DNA of 64,000 nt, from positions 44,024-108,023 of the forward strand of contig MU385954.1 of the NCBI GenBank assembly GCA_022497145.1, in the 5' to 3' direction. The DNA comes from Rostrohypoxylon terebratum (taxonomy: Eukaryota; Ascomycota; Sordariomycetes; Xylariales; Hypoxylaceae). The position numbers and the translations under genes are program-made. The notes beneath the pieces are model-generated. The model was not told the DNA's origin, searched no databases, and saw only the letters and a list, made by a program, of their open reading frames with translations. Below are positions 11,601 to 22,070 of this stretch, piece by piece (positions within the stretch are counted from its first letter, which is position 1; each line of letters begins with the position of its first letter).

Positions 11601-12165
11601 TAGCATGCGATCTCTTAAACTGGGTAATATCCAAACCCGGCGTATCAGGGGTGTGCCGCCTCTTATCCTACCCAGGTATCTCGGCAAACTACAAGCAATA
11701 ACCGCAATACAACTTTGAGTAACTCTTCGTTCATATATATAAGTGGCTATTATAACTCCTAGGTTTTATGATAATTCTTACTTAGGTGCCTAAATACTTA
11801 CCTAAGAGATATTTCCATAGTTACTGACTCATAGTGAATACTAACCCTATAATCATGACATCTATTTTACCGCTGAGCACTTTGTAGAGTCGCTTTATCC
11901 CACGGCAATATACCACAAACTAATGCTGCTACTACAAATCAATACGAATATGGACGGAATATCCAATCTGTTTATATACTTACCTAATGACATTCTAGGT
12001 AGGTATATTTTTCCGTTTCAAAATCTTAAGCACCTAACCTAGCTACCAAGTGCCTATCACCTAACAATCATCTCTCCCTCTTATAGCTAGGTACCTACCT
12101 ATATAATCGTCTACCTGAAATATTACTGATATCAAACATTTAGGTTAAGCTTCATAAGTTGGACG

Positions 12166-12409
12166 TAGGCTTCTGCTTTTCAACCCATAACCCACGCCCC
12201 ATGAGACCCATGGGTACCCACGCTAAAGATTCTTACGCGTTAAGAGGATCTGTACGCGTTTAAGTGGGGGAATAGCTTCATAATACTGGATAATACCCAG
12301 ATTTCTGGTATAAAAGGATCAAAAACTTTATACAAAAAAACCCATGGGTACCCAAGAAATCAAAAAACCCACGCTTGGGTACCCCATGGGTTTTTACGAC
12401 TAAAGCTTA
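12166..12409. mobile_element. MITE copy 2 (244 bp, hAT-like) with 8-bp TSD
   Basis: The element is bounded by the direct repeat GTTGGACG at 12158-12165 and 12410-12417, a perfect 8-bp target-site duplication. Its left end TAGGCTTCTGCTTTTCAACC is the reverse complement of the right end of copy 1, apart from one base. Its right end CGACTAAAGCTTA matches the left end of copy 1 with one change. It is thus the same family inserted in the opposite direction. It contains about 130 bp of internal sequence missing from copy 1, including two GTACGCG/TTACGCG-like stretches. It has no open frame of note, so it is non-autonomous and would need a transposase from elsewhere. Confidence 0.85.
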
Positions 12410-13548
12410 GTTGGACGCATACATGAGTATTCTACTTGTTAAATACTAGCAGGATATTCGGTTAATATCGAAACACCATGCACATTGGAACTTTTGGACC
12501 AGTACATGATGTCACAGTCCGGGACTATTTGCTATATAAAGGTTCCTAGTACTAATATATCTTCTAGGGGTTGGTGGATGGGATATTAATATCCATGGAT
12601 TACCAACCTAGGTACCTACCTATGTGAGCACGCAAAACATATTTAGGTACCCACCTCTTGCTATGTATTGAACAATATAATAGTATACCACTTAGAGCTT
12701 CCTTCAAGATCAAGTATCTTCAGATAGGGGTTCGAAAGACTCGCTACTATTCACCGGGTCCCAAAGGTAGGTACAGATAGCTGATTAGAGTACAACTGCT
12801 GTGCTTCAGTATAGTGAACCTACCTAGGTACTGCGATTCAAATCTATTGACTACCTAATAAGCAGATGAATTTATTTACTGGATAGAGAAATAGCATAAC
12901 CTACAGAACATTCTGCTTAGTTTAAATCATTACTTGTCTGGCACAGCACCTTCCAATATTTCGTATTGCATAGTGGTTGCGGAATGGGACATTTGGAAGG
13001 CTTATATCACCGAGCGATGAGACATCTGAGCTTCCTACTCAAATCAGATTACAACTCATCTCTTGTCGCTATACCTATCTATACCAGCACGCCGGAAATC
13101 TTATCATCTTTGAACTCCAAGCCAAGCGATGAAAGATACACAATATTAGATGAAAACTGTACCACTACCTAAAGTAAGAAGGCCATTCATACGTATTTAA
13201 GAGAAAGACAAAAAGAGCAGTAGACAGGCTCGTCCAAAGTGGCGGTGAAAGTAACCGTAATGAATTATTCACATTAATTATAATACATTAATGGCGCCGG
13301 CTTCGAGAGCCTTGCCCAGACCTCCCCTATGGACGCAGAATTTCTATTTCTAGCCACAGGAACCATGGGGCTGGGCGTGCGCATAGAATAAGAGTGTACA
13401 ATAATAATCATGCTTTTTATGTGAATGTAAGTCCCTCATTCCATCTCATCGTATCACATTACGTTTCCATGTTCTTGATTCCTCGACGTAATGTGTGTCC
13501 ATCGCTCCGTTATGTGCCCAGCATCTCATGCCTTGACAAGTGCCCCGT

Positions 13549-14715
13549 TTAGAAGAAGGCAACACATAGAGCGGCAAAAGCGACCAGAGCACCGGTGACG
13601 CCAGTTCCAACGACGGAAGCACCAGCGGTAGGGATGGGTGAAGAGCCGGCGGTGGTGCTGGTGGCAGGCGTCTCGGTGGGATAGCTAGGAGCAGTGAACG
13701 TGGTGCTGTTGGCACCATAGCTGGTGGAGAAAGTGGAGGAAGCAGCAGGGTAGCCAGGAGTTTCAGCGGGGTAGGTAGGAGCACTCTGAGCGGAGGTCTC
13801 GCCGACAGGATAAGTGGCGGGCTTGCTGGTACCCAAGGTAGGGTACTTGGGGGTCTCGACCGGGTAAGATGGGGCCGAGACGGGATAGGAGGCAGTCGGC
13901 TGGCTGACGGGGTAGGTGGCCACCTCGGAAGACGCAGGGTAAGTGGCCACGGAAGATGCAGGGTAGGTGAGCACAGTGGAATAAGCGGGGTAGGTAGGTG
14001 CCGAGTTGCTTGTGCCCTCAGTTGGGTACTTGGGTGTCTCGGCGGGGTAAGTGGAAGGAGTCTCAGCGGGATACGAAGGGGTCTCCGCCGGAGAGGTCTC
14101 GGAGGCAACGCTAGTAGGGTATTCCTGAGAAGACGACGTCGGGTAGGGGATGACGACGGTAGTCTTGGAACCGACCGGGCAGTTGGTGACAGTGGGGTGG
14201 CACGAAGTGACCGTGGAGACGAGAGTAGTGTACTTGGTTAAAGTCTCGGTCTCACCACCAGGGTAAGTAGCACCGGTGGTGGCAGGGTAACTGGGAACAG
14301 AGGCACTCTCGCTCTTGCTTGGGTAGACCGAGGAAGTCTGCTCATAGCTTGACGAACTAATGCTGCTAGTGGTCGAGACAGGGTACCCGGGCGTCACGGA
14401 GACGGTGGGATAGCTGGAGGAAGTAGCGCTGTAGGTCTCAGTCTCGGTCTCCGGGGGGCAGTCGTCCTCCTCCGAGCTGGTGGACGAGGAGCCCGGGTAA
14501 GTGCTCACGGCCGGGTATCCAGCCGAGGACGAAGGGGTGATAACTGGGTATCCGCCGGTGGAGGAGCTGGCGGTTGGGTAAGGGGCCGAGGTTGCACTGT
14601 AGGCCTCAGTCTCGGTACAGTCATCCTCCTCGTACTGAGAGGAACTGACATAGTTGGCGCTCACAGTGGCGACCAGCAGCGAGCTGGCGCCAGCGTACTT
14701 CATTAAACGAACCAT
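13549..14715 (-). CDS. Ser/Thr/Pro/Tyr-rich GPI-anchored cell-wall protein with YP repeats
   Basis: The product is 388 residues from one exon. It starts with a signal peptide (MKYAGASSLLVATVSA after a possible four-residue leader MVRL). The C-terminus ends in a hydrophobic tail (GVTGALVAFAALCVAFF) preceded by small residues, as expected for GPI attachment. Between them the chain is almost all Ser, Thr, Pro and Tyr, with repeated YPAETP, TYPA and YPV units and two acidic EEDDC(P/T) segments near the N-terminus. A short conserved-looking segment (TKYTTLVSTVTSCHPTVTNCP) carries two of the few cysteines and resembles modules in fungal wall glycoproteins. Heavy O-mannosylation is likely. The role is probably structural or adhesive at the cell surface; the repeats make exact orthology unclear. 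Confidence 0.8.
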   Translation of the reverse strand: MVRLMKYAGASSLLVATVSANYVSSSQYEEDDCTETEAYSATSAPYPTASSSTGGYPVITPSSSAGYPAVSTYPGSSSTSSEEDDCPPETETETYSATSSSYPTVSVTPGYPVSTTSSISSSSYEQTSSVYPSKSESASVPSYPATTGATYPGGETETLTKYTTLVSTVTSCHPTVTNCPVGSKTTVVIPYPTSSSQEYPTSVASETSPAETPSYPAETPSTYPAETPKYPTEGTSNSAPTYPAYSTVLTYPASSVATYPASSEVATYPVSQPTASYPVSAPSYPVETPKYPTLGTSKPATYPVGETSAQSAPTYPAETPGYPAASSTFSTSYGANSTTFTAPSYPTETPATSTTAGSSPIPTAGASVVGTGVTGALVAFAALCVAFF

Positions 14716-16579
14716 TTTGGCGGATAATATTCCTCCACGACAAACGAATGACTGAAGTTGGACCGATCAAGCGATTGCGAGGCTAACGAGTCGAGAGGAG
14801 ACGAGAGCGGTTGACAGACACAATCTGGGGTGATGGGATGGAAGGAGGAAGTCTCAGAACCATGCCGGCTGGAGAGCAGCCGACCTTTTTAAGATCGAGA
14901 ACATTGTGAACTCTGGGATTAGCCACCGTCCTGTACTATACTATTCCGAGAGCCTGGTAGGTTTGCCCAGAGCTGCTTTCCGTGGGTCTCTATGGATTGT
15001 CTGTTGTTTATTTAGAACCTGCAAGGATTTGCGATGCATCCCCGGTCGTTGTCAATCTCGGTTGAGGTTAGACTCAGCTGCTCTAGAAGCAAGACACCTG
15101 CCAGATTCCACGCGAGATGCAGGCACCAAGCAAGAGAGACAGGGAACCCGATTTGGAAAGTCAAGCTGAGATGAAAACTGCTGCTAGATCCTCCGATCTA
15201 GAAAAAAGATACCCGCATTTGTGGAAATAGGCGTGTTCAGAAGAGCTCGTATCATTCGTCAAATCCCACGTACGATATACGAAATACATACTATGTACTA
15301 TGTAGTACTAGTATGTAAATATCGCATCCATGGATGTTCGATGCTCGAGTCAGTAGCGCACTACTGGTACTACTAGTATATTCGGCCAAACACCTAGGAC
15401 CTAGGACCTAGGTCGACTATTCCTCTGGAACTGGGAAGACACACCATTTCGCTCCATCGGGTGAGAACCTACAATGTGCATACATCAGGTCATACAAAAT
15501 GAATAGAGAAGCGTTTGCTACCGCTACTGGGAACGTCCACACACCCAGGTACATACCTACCTCTCCAGTTCCGAAAAGGAACGAGAGTTTCAAGCCATAG
15601 CAGATGTCGTGATAGGTATTGATCGGTAATTTGATTTGTTTACCCCTGGGAAACTGCATGTCTTTTTTAGTTGATGCATGATTTAGCGCTGGAAGTCCCG
15701 TCGTGGTTCATATTCCGTATACGAAGTACTGACGCACTAGGGTTAGCGTGTTATGCTATACTCTGACTGCTCAATAAGGTGACCCGACGCTCAAGGCTGA
15801 AGAGTATTAAATGAGAACAAGCCAACTGTGTGATGGGCAACAATAGCGTCTTATCTATCCGTAGTATGGCGTGAGTTCACCTATTGGTGTCAGTGTGCTG
15901 TGTTGATTTACACAGTATTCGTCTCCGGGCTGCCAATTAGAATATAGATGGCCACTTAATCAGGCCGAGCGGCTGGAGCGGCCACATGCTAACAGAAGGC
16001 CAAGATCGCGGGTACGAGCCTGTCGCTTGGCAGCCCACAATTTGAGAGAAAAAAACATGGGAGGCAATATTTGAACTTTGGTAGACGTCTCAAGAAACTG
16101 GAAACACATCAAGTGCCAAAAGCAGATGCTGTGATCTATTACTACCTGCATATCGTGTACACAGTATCGTGTACTATAGGTGCCTGATGTCGGAGGGGGA
16201 AATTTGGACAAAAAGAAAAATAAGATACTGTCTCAACTCTCGAATGATATCTTTGTCGATCACACAAGATATAGCGATCGTGATTCCTTTCGCGGCTAGC
16301 AGCTTGAGACTTGCTTTTCTCCCAATTTCCTCATTTGCAAACCGACAATCCGGAGTTTGGAGTTTCGTATTGCCCGTTGGTACCCTACGTAACACCTCAA
16401 CGTTTTTACCTTTATGAAGTATAAATTATTTGATAAATGAGTAGGGGTTACCATCTCCTCCACTTCATCGGCTGTTGCTGCGTCGTGTAAGCCTTATTAA
16501 TAAGAGTCGTACGCTGTCTCTTTCATATACCCAAGTCAATGCTCACCATGGGTCATGAAGAAAGAATGAGCGGTAAAGA
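14716..16579. other. Intergenic spacer with tRNA-like hairpin
   Basis: This contains the promoter of the GPI-protein gene near 14720-14900 and a CCTAGGACCTAGG repeat at 15392-15412. The tRNA-like hairpin at 15927-16036 is described separately. An 80-codon minus-strand frame at 15417-15659 has no recognisable features and is not called. Confidence 0.5.
15927..16036 (+). ncRNA. tRNA-like hairpin element, possible Pol III RNA or tRNA relic
   Basis: A perfect 10-bp inverted repeat, GGGCTGCCAA at 15927-15936 and TTGGCAGCCC at 16027-16036, closes a 110-nt unit. Inside it, AGGCCGAGCGG at 15962-15972 matches the Pol III A box (TRGCNNAGYGG) in all but the first base. GGTACGAGCCT at 16011-16021 is a weakened B box (GGTTCGANTCC). 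The stretch ATGCTAACAG between them resembles the anticodon arm of tRNA-Ser(GCT). A normal 7-bp acceptor stem and T-stem cannot be drawn, so this is not a functional tRNA. It may be a decayed tRNA, a SINE head or a structured RNA. Confidence 0.35.
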
Positions 16580-17741
16580 TCAACCAGCAGTGGCTCTCTT
16601 GGTTACCCCAAATTGAATTTGAGTAATAGCGCGGAGTCTCGTGATGTCGTCATGGGTTGCCTTGCAACATCCGCCAACCACAATAGATCTCCAGCAATGC
16701 TGACTTCGAGCCAGATTAACCACCTCAGCAAGCTGGCGTTCCCATGGTGACTGGGGCTAGATGCACTTTCAGCACCCTTGCTTGAAACCACATAGCCACA
16801 TCTCTCTTTGTACTTACCATGTGATCTTGGTGGTTAGCTGGTGCTTTCCATGTCTTTGTTACTGTATCGTATACCTCGCCATTCGTTCCATCAGGATATA
16901 GAACTAACGTAGGGCGAGTCTCGAGTTGGCCAGAACTTGCTAATCTAGAAACGGCGCGTCCATAACTGTCAACTAAACCGGGGAGTTTCGCTATTTTAGT
17001 ACAATTGATACCAATTCCCCAGGGGAGAACGTCGGAATATTCCAGACTCAGGAGAGCTTCAACCACTTGATCGATACCACTACCGTCAGGAAGGGTATTG
17101 CCATCTCCAGGAAAGACACAGGATATCCAGAATGGTATTTCTCTGCGAATATGAGGTACAGTCGATCCAAAAGACGGGGAACGAGTAAAAAGTTTTCGGA
17201 TAGCCTTGATTTCGTCTAGTCTTGGTACGGTCTCCAAGGCAATGAACGAGATGCGAGATCCTATTTGATCAATTGTTTCAAACAAGCCGAAGCGTTCCTG
17301 GTGCCATTTGAATAATTGTTCAAATGAATTGTGTTCCGTATCGTACTGCCCGCTGTATTCTGTGCTAGGAATCATGCAGGCGCCATAAGGTCCGAGACTC
17401 AAGGCAATCTGAGTGTGGGGGGCTTTAACTTCTTCAGCAATAGAAACAGCAAGGTCTAGGAAAGGAGAGATATCGCAACGGCTAATGCCTTGCGGGTGAC
17501 TTGGAGTCTTGGTTTGTTCAAAAGCTTCGACAGAAACTTGATAAGTAGCCGTGAGTAGAATATCGACCGGGACGTTACCAAAATCCCTCTGGCACGCACG
17601 TAGAGTCCCCGGGTCGTCGATGAGAAGGTGAGAGGACCATAGAGGTGTGCTCTGGTCAAATCTGACGCCATATTTATCCTCGAGAGATGTGCCTAATCCC
17701 CCGTCTAATATTAAGACGGGAGTGGAGTTTCCTTTACTCAT
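16580..17741 (-). CDS. Homocysteine S-methyltransferase
   Basis: Two exons: 17741-16818 and 16756-16580. The 61-nt intron has donor GTAAGTAC and acceptor CTAG. The enzyme transfers a methyl group from S-methylmethionine or SAM to homocysteine, giving methionine. The protein starts MSKGNSTPVLILDGGLGTSL, with the conserved DGGLGT motif. It carries the first zinc ligand in GIGINCTK, and exon 2 supplies the paired ligands in IVVGGCCKATHDDI. The splice is therefore needed: without it the zinc site is lost and a false C-terminus is read. The total length of 366 residues fits the Mht1/Sam4 family. The upstream in-frame ATG at 17879 is rejected because the added residues are unrelated to the family. 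Whether it is the Mht1 or Sam4 type cannot be told. Confidence 0.92.
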
Positions 17742-18940
17742 CTGGAAGAGATATAATATATAGTACGACGCTATTGACCGAATGACTCTGTAGTTGGCAG
17801 TTTTAAGTAGGTATCTAAGATTTTGGGTTATTCGGTGTGGCGTATACTGCGAAGTGAGACACATTCGATCTGCACCCAACCAAATTCATGTATGTACGGT
17901 CCTAAGAAGCCAATGCAGAGAGATGCAATTAGTCTTGTAAATCTTGTTATGCTGGTACAGCTGACAAACAAGATACTTAGTACGCATTCATGCAAAAGTA
18001 AGCTGATGAGTTGCTAATTCGTAGGAAAAAGGCGTGGGTAAGGTAAAAAAAAAAGGTGAGAAGATGAAGTTTGCAGCACAGCCAGACACACAGCCTTACA
18101 ATAGTGGAGAGATCGGGAAAGTCGGCAGGGTTACCTAATGAACGTGCTCAATTCCCTGCACTTGCAGAAACTCAATTGAGATTTCCCCGCCAAGAAAGCA
18201 AGTGAGAGGGCTCCTTCCGGGATCTTTGGAACCTTGGAACCTTGGAAGCTTTGCATGCTTGAATTGAATTTTCGGGATGGATAAGTAATTCTTCCGGCAC
18301 GAAGCGCGCGTTTCTTCGCCAGTCCTTTGTCTTGATTTGCCCACTCGCCCACTCGTTTCTGCTAAGCCTCAAATAATTGTAAATTGTGACGTAGTATTCT
18401 TAGTAGCTTCAGCCACATTTGACATCTAGCTAGCTCATAATTCGGGAAAGCGGCATCCATCCATGGGTGGCAGTAATTAGGTAGGTGCAGCATAGACCTG
18501 AAAGAGCTTTCTGTCGCGCGATGAATCCGATTTCTTTTCCTTCCCTTCCCGCTTTCACCTTATTTTTCTCTATCGTCATCAAACAAGTGGGTAATCGTTG
18601 TTGATCGCGAATATTCTCATATCATTTTTTTTCCTGATTGTCATTATACTAAGTCAATTTTCTTTTATTTATTCATAATTTTTCGAGTCTTGGAACCGAG
18701 TAACCCACCACCGAAGCTGGGCACCTCCAACACCAAGACTGCCTAAGAGCGCGCGCAAACCGCCGCCTTGGCATCGACCATTGTTATCTCTTTCGGAGCT
18801 CCGAAGCGCGACAAGGATATTAATAGCTACAAGGCGAGCAGGACGATCGCACCCGCTTCTCTTGGTAGGCATAGTAAGGTGGTGGACGGAGTGACAGGAG
18901 TTGCCGTTCTTGACGTCACCCAACATAACTGTTACGCGCC
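17742..18940. other. Divergent intergenic region
   Basis: This is the shared upstream region of the homocysteine methyltransferase (-) and the C2-domain gene (+). It has pyrimidine-rich runs at about 18530-18570 typical of a fungal 5' leader for the plus-strand gene. No other gene is supported. Confidence 0.5.
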
Positions 18941-20794
18941 ATGCCTGCTGTCAATGAAGGAGAGGTTGATCCGGCGCTCCGTGGCCAAGACCAACCATTA
19001 CAATCGGAATCTGCTCCCGATGTAAATAATGAGAAAATTAGCCAACCAGCCTCTGATAACCAACCAATTCCTCAAAACGGCGAGCGCCCACGCCCAGATG
19101 ACACCAACGAAAGGCAAGACAGACCGATTGCTCGTCGCAGTACCTTGAAGGAGAAGTTTAAGGAGCAGAAAAAGAAGGTCAAGGCCATAGCAAAGCCACC
19201 CGGTGGATTCGACTCGACACCGATCCCCGACGCCCCTCCTGGATTCACAGTGAAGTTCATATTTCATAAAGCCGAAAATCTACCTGTTGCCGACATAAGC
19301 ACACGCACATCAGATCCCTACATAAGCGCCACAATAACGACGTCGCTACCCAAGCGACACAAGGAAGATCCTGACCTTGTTTTCCGCACCCGCACGATTA
19401 GGAAATCTCTAGAGCCTCAGTGGGAACAAGAGTGGATTGTCGCCAATGTCCCAGCATCTGGATTCAAGCTCAAGTGCCGTCTATATGACGAAGATTGGCC
19501 AGACCACGACGACAGACTCGGACATGTGTCCATACAGGTCTATCATGTTGGCGAAGAGTGGCCAGGCTTCCAAGCCCCTAATAACGAATTCGAGGTGAAG
19601 AAGCGTAGCGGTAGCAAACGTGCGTACATTCTGAAAGCCTGCGAAAGCGCCTTTGTCAAGGATAAATCCATGACCCCCAAACTATTTGTGAGTGTTATTG
19701 TTTTAGGCAAATCGGACCCGCCCCATGGTCAGATGTACACTGTTGGGCCAAGCTACTACTTCAAACACTTCTCTCCCATGATTGGTAGAATGATAGGGGC
19801 GAAGGTTAGTAACGATGACGACGATGGTCTGAGCCGCCACGATGCGGACGGGACTGCGCCCACAGCCCATGGCAACGGCAAACAGCCAGAAAAGGCCCAA
19901 AAGTACGATTTCCAAGCCAACGAGTTCCAATTAGCTGGTCCGGTCCCACCGAAAATGTATCATCGATACGTCGAATTTCGGCCCATCATTGGTCTTTTAT
20001 TCCGAGGCCGTGGGCTGCGGGGCAAGATCTTGAACAAGGCTCTCCATCATCAACACAGGCGGATATACAATTTTGATAAACATACCCTGTGGGGTACATT
20101 CGACGCATGTACCAAAGACGCTACCACTCAGTTCCTGAAGATGGCACATTATGGAGAAGGTGGACAAATATTCACCTACATTATCACACTAGATGGGATG
20201 ATGAGGTGGACGGCTACCGGAAAAGAAATCGGATTAGATTTGCTCTCAAAACACACACTTCACTCCGATGCTGCAGTCTATATTGCCTGCTCGGGGGAAT
20301 TCTTCATTCGCAGACTGAGGAGACCAGAATCGACTAATGACGGCGAGGTTGAAGAAGAACACGCTCCAGGAAAATTGCCGCCAGGCCAGCCAAAGGATTA
20401 TCAATTAGTGATCGATAATGACAGCGGGACGTATCGACCCGATAAGTCCGTGCTTCCCGATCTACACAACTTGCTGGAGCGCAACTTGCCAGGTCTAAAC
20501 ATTGTGACGTTGGCCTGCGACGATCCGGAGGACCAGAAACTCAAGAAAGAGCAAACGAAGCTCAAGAAGGAAGGCCGCATCATTATGGTGATGAATCGCA
20601 GCCCGAGTCATGCTTCCTTTAGTTCTTCTGACATTAGCGACCTGGACGAGATGGAGCGGGCCGGGGAAGCTGGTCGGAAGAGTAAGAAGGAAAAGGCATA
20701 TGCTTTTCTAGAAGACCCGAGACGAATCATACCCCAAGCGGATGAGGTAGTAGGTGGGCCGAGTGGAAGTGCCGCGGCCACCCACGCCACGTAA
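18941..20794 (+). CDS. C2-domain protein with conserved fungal C-terminal region
   Basis: The product is 617 residues, from a single exon. Residues 1-95 are polar and contain a basic KEKFKEQKKKVKAIAK helix. A C2 domain follows at about 102-205: FTVKFIFHKAENLP, the calcium-loop Asp in SDPYISATI, and a second loop LYDEDWPDHDDRLG with several Asp residues. This suggests calcium-dependent phospholipid binding at a membrane. After it comes a region (about 240-520) with conserved-looking blocks such as YFKHFSPMIGRMIG, WGTFDACTKDATTQFLKMAHYG and YIACSGEFFIRR, which belongs to no domain I can name. A charged tail ends the protein. The ATG at 18941 is the first that gives the whole frame. The biochemical role is unknown. 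Confidence 0.85.
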   Translation: MPAVNEGEVDPALRGQDQPLQSESAPDVNNEKISQPASDNQPIPQNGERPRPDDTNERQDRPIARRSTLKEKFKEQKKKVKAIAKPPGGFDSTPIPDAPPGFTVKFIFHKAENLPVADISTRTSDPYISATITTSLPKRHKEDPDLVFRTRTIRKSLEPQWEQEWIVANVPASGFKLKCRLYDEDWPDHDDRLGHVSIQVYHVGEEWPGFQAPNNEFEVKKRSGSKRAYILKACESAFVKDKSMTPKLFVSVIVLGKSDPPHGQMYTVGPSYYFKHFSPMIGRMIGAKVSNDDDDGLSRHDADGTAPTAHGNGKQPEKAQKYDFQANEFQLAGPVPPKMYHRYVEFRPIIGLLFRGRGLRGKILNKALHHQHRRIYNFDKHTLWGTFDACTKDATTQFLKMAHYGEGGQIFTYIITLDGMMRWTATGKEIGLDLLSKHTLHSDAAVYIACSGEFFIRRLRRPESTNDGEVEEEHAPGKLPPGQPKDYQLVIDNDSGTYRPDKSVLPDLHNLLERNLPGLNIVTLACDDPEDQKLKKEQTKLKKEGRIIMVMNRSPSHASFSSSDISDLDEMERAGEAGRKSKKEKAYAFLEDPRRIIPQADEVVGGPSGSAAATHAT

Positions 20795-21487
20795 CATAAA
20801 CATATCAGTCGTCAAGCGTCCTATGTCTTCTCGAAGTTTGTTTATGTGGGATTGACTTGGCTAAGTGTCTGCAATAAGTCATTTGATCTTTTGGATACGG
20901 CAGGCGGTTGTCTTTGGTCATGAACAAAAATCTTACCAGAGCTTCTTTTACGATAATATTCATTGATTCCCCATTTGTTTTTGGTTTCGTTAAATGGAAC
21001 GCGTCTCGAGACGTGTTGGATATCCCCTTACTATACCTCAATGACTTTCTTTATAACGGCCTTTAAATAATCCAATCGCAAGGCAATGCGAATTTCTTTC
21101 GTCCAAATATATATTTAGATACCTCTCTTTTCCCTTAATGTTGTGATATACTTTAGTAGCGATTTAAATATCCGTCTTGACACCGAATGGTTAGCAGGAC
21201 TATTATAAACAAATGTCGGACCACTCGCGGGTCTTGCATCGACATTTCAAGGCAACGGGAATGTTACAGGGTGGTTAATGATTATTATTATATGAGGCTC
21301 TTTAGAAACCAATATGTTCAATACAGGGACATTGCCGTCCCTATTTTCACTCCCCGCACAAGCAAATTGTGCACGAACAATAGATCTAAACGTCTACCCG
21401 ATCCCATCTAATCCCAGCCTTTAGTCCTCCAGGTTCTTAGAATTTTTTTCTGCTATTTGCCATTGAGACCATTTTGACTGCCTTCAA
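20795..21487. other. Convergent intergenic region
   Basis: The 3' regions of the C2 gene (+) and the small secreted protein gene (-) meet here. I see nothing else in it. Confidence 0.5.
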
Positions 21488-21952
21488 CTAAGACAAGTTG
21501 GTGATAGTAAAGTCGGGAGTTCCAGTGTAGAAGGTCTCGACAGTGGATCCGAAGTTCTCCAAGGGGAAGTCGGTGGCGGGCCACTCATGGAAGCCAGCGA
21601 TCTCCACCAGTGCGTCGTAGGCGTACGTGACGACGAGGCGGTAGCTACCGTCGGTGCCGGGCTGCGACGGGTCTTGACTGAACTCCCACTGGACGGAGGC
21701 GTCGTCGCAGGGGCGCATGGACACAGACGGCAGGATGGAGACGGACGAATGGTCTGAGTATGAGCACGTGGTGCTCAGGGAAGTGTCGGGGACGGCGATG
21801 TTGAAGCTGATGAAAGCGCCGGTCCCGTGAGGAAGCGTGTTTGCGCTGAAGCTGGTGATGTCAAACTCCGTGGGAGCTTGGACCTGACGCTCGTTGACGG
21901 GGGCGGCGCTGGCTCCGAGAAGGAGAGCGGAGACGAATGCGAAGGTCTTCAT
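21488..21952 (-). CDS. Small secreted protein, 154 residues
   Basis: MKTFAFVSALLLGASAAPVNERQ is a clear signal peptide with cleavage after ASA, followed by a short propeptide-like APVNERQ segment. The mature part is about 135 residues and rich in beta-strand-like alternation (ITSFSANTLPHGTGAFISFN, YRLVVTYAYDAL). It has only two cysteines (CSYSDH and RPCDDAS), which probably form one disulfide. The size and layout are those of fungal small secreted proteins, including candidate effectors and Alt a 1-like proteins, but no family motif is certain. A TATA box lies about 110 bp upstream. Confidence 0.75.
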   Translation of the reverse strand: MKTFAFVSALLLGASAAPVNERQVQAPTEFDITSFSANTLPHGTGAFISFNIAVPDTSLSTTCSYSDHSSVSILPSVSMRPCDDASVQWEFSQDPSQPGTDGSYRLVVTYAYDALVEIAGFHEWPATDFPLENFGSTVETFYTGTPDFTITNLS

Positions 21953-22062
21953 TTTGGAGGGTCTGGAGGTGTTTTCTGGTTAGACAGACAGGAAGTTGTT
22001 GTTGGATTTGGTCTTATGGGATGTTGTAAGTTTCATCGGAGGAACGATGGGATAGGTAGCTT

Positions 22063-22070
22063 CTTATATA
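22063..22070 (-). promoter_or_regulatory. TATA box of the small secreted protein gene
   Basis: The minus strand reads TATATAAG about 110 bp before the ATG at 21952, a usual spacing for a TATA-dependent fungal promoter. Confidence 0.5.

Larger units (their letters stand above)
7476..13548. other. 6-kb gene-poor region with simple repeats and MITE copy 2
   Basis: No supportable gene lies here. The sequence is AT-rich and dense in TACCTAGGTA/TAGGTACCTA motifs (for example near 9235-9260, 12090 and 12605). It carries a decamer array at 8011-8050, a heptamer array at 8584-8618 and a MITE at 12166-12409. Plus-strand pyrimidine-rich runs at 9480-9960 resemble fungal 5' untranslated regions, but no convincing ATG frame follows. 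Part of 7476-8200 must be the promoter and leader of the methyltransferase gene. Confidence 0.55.

Noticed and set aside
15417..15659. 80-codon minus-strand hydrophobic frame
   Set aside because: Begins with ATG but has no recognisable domain, splice partner or promoter signal; chance is as likely as a gene.
16725..16817. Read-through C-terminus of the homocysteine methyltransferase
   Set aside because: It lacks the GGCC zinc motif. Splicing the 61-nt intron recovers it in frame.
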